NCBI GenBank assembly: GCA_046160865.1
Contig: JBJXHG010000081.1
Coordinates: 1 to 7,571, forward strand
Reading direction: 5' to 3'
From: JBJXHG01 sp046160865
GTDB taxonomy: Bacteria; Planctomycetota; UBA1135; GCA-002686595
DNA: 7,571 nt
This document shows, piece by piece, positions 5,917-7,571 of the stretch. The notes beneath the pieces are model-generated. The model was not told the origin of the DNA. It was given only the letters and a program-made list of their open reading frames with translations, and ran no database searches. Positions within the stretch are counted from its first letter, which is position 1, and every line of letters begins with the position of its first letter. The position numbers were made by a program, and so were the translations under genes.

Positions 5917-7119
5917 ATGTTCACTTCACTCCCCGCTCTCGTGGGCGCTGCAGCTCTGCTCGCAGCCGGCCCGGATCGTGTCAAGCTCGTGGACGGCGGC
6001 AAAGTCCTCGAAGGTCGCGTGGTCTCCGAAGGCGCGGGGGAGATCATCCTGCGCAAGGGCGGCAAGGATCAGCGCATCCCGCGCCAAGAGATCGCCGAGA
6101 TCCACTCGCTCGAGCGCAGCTTGTCTGTGCTCATCGACCGCGACTTGAAGTCGTCCGACGCCAAGGCGCTCGAGGCCATGGCCACGGAATGCGAGCAGGC
6201 CGGGCTCACGGCCGAGGCCAAGAACCTGTGGATTCGCGTGCTGCTCGCCGATCCCACGCACGCGGCCGCGGTGAAGGCGCTCGGCGCACAACGGATCAAG
6301 GACGAGGTCAAGGTTCCGTTCGGCAAGGAGAAGCACAAGCTCAGCGATCTCGCCGTGCGGCAGGCTTCGTGGAAGGACGCCTACGCGATCGAGTCGACGC
6401 ACTTCGTGCTGCGCTCGGACTTGGACCTCGCGTACGCGCTCGATCTCAGCATCGCGCTCGAGCGCTTCTACCGTCGCTTCTACGACACGCTCGGGCACGC
6501 GCTCGAGCTGTACGTGTTCGACGAGGCGCCGGAGGTGTCGATCTACGGACACAGCACCGACTTCCCGGTCGGCCCGGAGAAGAGCGACGTGATCTGGTTC
6601 GCGCCGGGCATCAATCGCCTGCACGTGCTGGCCGAGACCGATCCGAGCGTCGCCAGCGTGGTGCACGAGATGTCGAGGCTGATGTTGTTCAACGCGCTGC
6701 GCCGCAGCGCCGGAGCGACTGCCCAGGTGCCGCAGTGGACGGTGATCGGCATCGCGCAAATGTTCGCCAAGGCCGCGCCGAGCGAGCGTTTCGGAGCCTG
6801 GAGCGAGATCGGAAAGCCCGATCCCGGCGCGTTCGAGCTGGCGCAGCGCGCGAGCATTCCGTTCGAGCGCGTGTTCAATGCCACCGCCAACGACTTCAGC
6901 GCGGAGGCGAAGAGCGCGGAGATGACCGCGAGTGCGTACTCGCTCGTGCACTTCTTCGTTTTCGACAAGGACGGCTGGCTGCGCGCGAACTACGGTCGCT
7001 TCTTGCGCGAGGGCGCGAAGGGCAAGATCTCGATGAACGCCCTCACCGGCGCGGTTGGGCTGGACGCCAAAGAGCTAGAGAGCCAATGGCGTGCGTACAT
7101 CGGGTCGCAGGCCAAATAG
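5917..7119 (+). CDS. exported DUF1570/peptidase-MA-like protein with degenerate active site
   Basis: The 400-residue product has a short signal-like N-terminus (FTSLPALVGAAALLAAG). A small beta-rich module follows at about 20-64 (VKLVDGGKVLEGRV and EIILRKGGKDQRIPRQEIAEI), a type often seen in planctomycete exported proteins. Residues about 75-130 are helical and TPR-like. From about 155 the sequence follows the peptidase-MA/DUF1570 pattern: ESTHFVLRSD, then VVHEMSRLMLFN (248-259), PQWTVIGIAQMF (272-283) and YSLVHFFVFD (341-350). Active relatives have HExxH and a later W-x-x-E-G-x-A glutamate. Here the second His is Arg254 and the Glu is Ile277, so only His250 and Glu251 remain. Zinc binding and proteolysis are therefore unlikely; a binding or structural role is my inference. 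No Shine-Dalgarno is visible, and a 7-bp hairpin lies just upstream. The assignment rests on motif recall, not a search. Confidence 0.8.
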   Translation: MFTSLPALVGAAALLAAGPDRVKLVDGGKVLEGRVVSEGAGEIILRKGGKDQRIPRQEIAEIHSLERSLSVLIDRDLKSSDAKALEAMATECEQAGLTAEAKNLWIRVLLADPTHAAAVKALGAQRIKDEVKVPFGKEKHKLSDLAVRQASWKDAYAIESTHFVLRSDLDLAYALDLSIALERFYRRFYDTLGHALELYVFDEAPEVSIYGHSTDFPVGPEKSDVIWFAPGINRLHVLAETDPSVASVVHEMSRLMLFNALRRSAGATAQVPQWTVIGIAQMFAKAAPSERFGAWSEIGKPDPGAFELAQRASIPFERVFNATANDFSAEAKSAEMTASAYSLVHFFVFDKDGWLRANYGRFLREGAKGKISMNALTGAVGLDAKELESQWRAYIGSQAK

Positions 7120-7120
7120 G

Positions 7121-7135
7121 GTTCGCGCGGCGAAC
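7121..7135. terminator. short hairpin directly after the peptidase-like gene
   Basis: GTTCGC at 7121-7126 and GCGAAC at 7130-7135 form a perfect 6-bp stem with a 3-nt loop, 2 nt after the TAG stop. No T tract follows, so it is at best a weak terminator or 3'-end structure. Confidence 0.4.
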
Positions 7136-7180
7136 TCACGCAGAGTTCCGTGCAGCCCCGCACGACGAAGGGTTGATCCA

Positions 7181-7415
7181 TTGAGCCGATCGACGCTCGG
7201 CGCGCTCGCGCTGGTCGCGACGCGCGCTGGTTGCTCGCCCGCATTTCTCACCACGCCGCGGCTGCAACGGCGCAATTGCCGGCGTCTGCGGCGTCGAGCT
7301 CGGTCGCGTTCCTCGGCGACCCTACCAGGTCGCCTCCGGTGCGCTCGGTCGTTCGACTTGCATCCACCGACACTTGCACCGTTTCGCTCGCGGCGTGGTG
7401 AGACATGCGGACTAG
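7181..7415 (+). pseudogene. possible decayed short lipoprotein gene
   Basis: A TTG at 7181 lies 9 nt after GAAGG and begins a lipoprotein-like signal (LSRSTLGALALVATRAGC as written, first residue Met if used). After that the frame becomes Arg-rich and runs through the repeats to the window edge, which does not look like protein. The +2 frame from about 7266 reads a more protein-like stretch (NGAIAGVCGVELGRVP) and stops at 7413-7415, inside the CTAG of repeat copy 3. A frameshifted relic would explain both. Chance is also possible at this G+C content, and no family is recognised. Otherwise I see no gene between 7120 and the window end. Confidence 0.25.
7361..7410. repeat. 50-bp second repeat, copy B
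   Basis: It aligns to 2547-2596 with 7 mismatches in 50 and no gap. The core at 7376-7393 is identical. It is followed after one base by the CTAG start of repeat copy 3, whereas copy A is preceded by a CTAG end. It contains CGTGGTGA at 7394-7401, which also occurs in the palindromic repeat's end, so the two families may be related. Confidence 0.7.
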
Positions 7416-7571
7416 CAGCCCGTGGTGAAAGTCATTCGGCGCGAAAGCCGTCCGTTCGAGCCGGCGCTGCGTCGCTCGATCCTCGGCGAATCACGAGAAT
7501 TCGCCTGCGGTCGTGCTCCTGGTTCCGACACGAACGGACGACTTTCGCGCTCGAAGCACTTTCACCACGGG
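7412..7571. repeat. palindromic interspersed repeat, copy 3 (cut by window edge)
   Basis: The last 7 bases of the right end are expected beyond the window. This copy is the most complete palindrome: 7439-7458 pairs with 7531-7550 at 19 of 20 positions, on top of the end inverted repeat. The arms differ in sequence from copies 1 and 2 yet stay complementary. The block at 7469-7492 is identical to the other copies. In the central hairpin the stem GGCGAAT/ATTCGCC is kept while the loop differs. Confidence 0.9.

Noticed and set aside
5693..6148. 151-residue frame through repeat copy 2
   Set aside because: It merely reads the repeat and then runs out of frame with the peptidase-like gene; Ser/Arg-rich with no support.
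5926..6951. 341-residue minus-strand frame and the overlapping plus-strand frame at 6189-7184
   Set aside because: Both are Arg/Ala/His-rich shadows of the peptidase-like gene, which has recognisable motifs throughout.

Overview
This window looks like chromosomal DNA of a high-G+C Gram-negative bacterium, with roughly two-thirds G+C by eye. A Planctomycetota host is my best guess. The reasons are outer-membrane beta-barrel proteins and lipoproteins, genes mostly without Shine-Dalgarno sites, and a secreted protein pairing a small beta-rich N-terminal module with a DUF1570/peptidase-MA-like domain. The lineage is an inference, because no rRNA or marker gene is present.

Layout from left to right. 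Positions 1-113 hold the tail of an unidentified reading frame. A 167-bp palindromic repeat (copy 1, 123-289) follows. A minus-strand beta-barrel gene (286-1296) ends inside that repeat. It is divergent from a plus-strand beta-barrel lipoprotein gene (1658-2446). After a 187-bp gap with repeat fragments comes a YdiK-like AI-2E family permease (2634-3713). It converges on a minus-strand lipoprotein gene (3730-4749), and both stop codons lie in the arms of one hairpin. A second plus-strand beta-barrel gene (4892-5686) diverges from the lipoprotein gene and ends exactly where repeat copy 2 (5683-5849) begins. A gene for a secreted metallopeptidase-like protein that has lost its zinc ligands follows (5917-7119). 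The last 450 bases hold a hairpin, a possible decayed lipoprotein gene, a 50-bp second repeat and repeat copy 3, which is cut by the window edge.

The genes do not form an evident pathway. Most encode cell-envelope proteins: three predicted outer-membrane barrels, one further lipoprotein, one inner-membrane permease and one exported protein. No transposase, CRISPR array, tRNA or rRNA was seen.

The most notable content is the repeat family. Its ends and centre are conserved in sequence, while its inner arms differ between copies yet stay complementary. Two copies supply the TAG stop codon of an adjacent outer-membrane gene. Isolated fragments of its ends, and a second 50-bp repeat abutting those ends, lie in other intergenic gaps.
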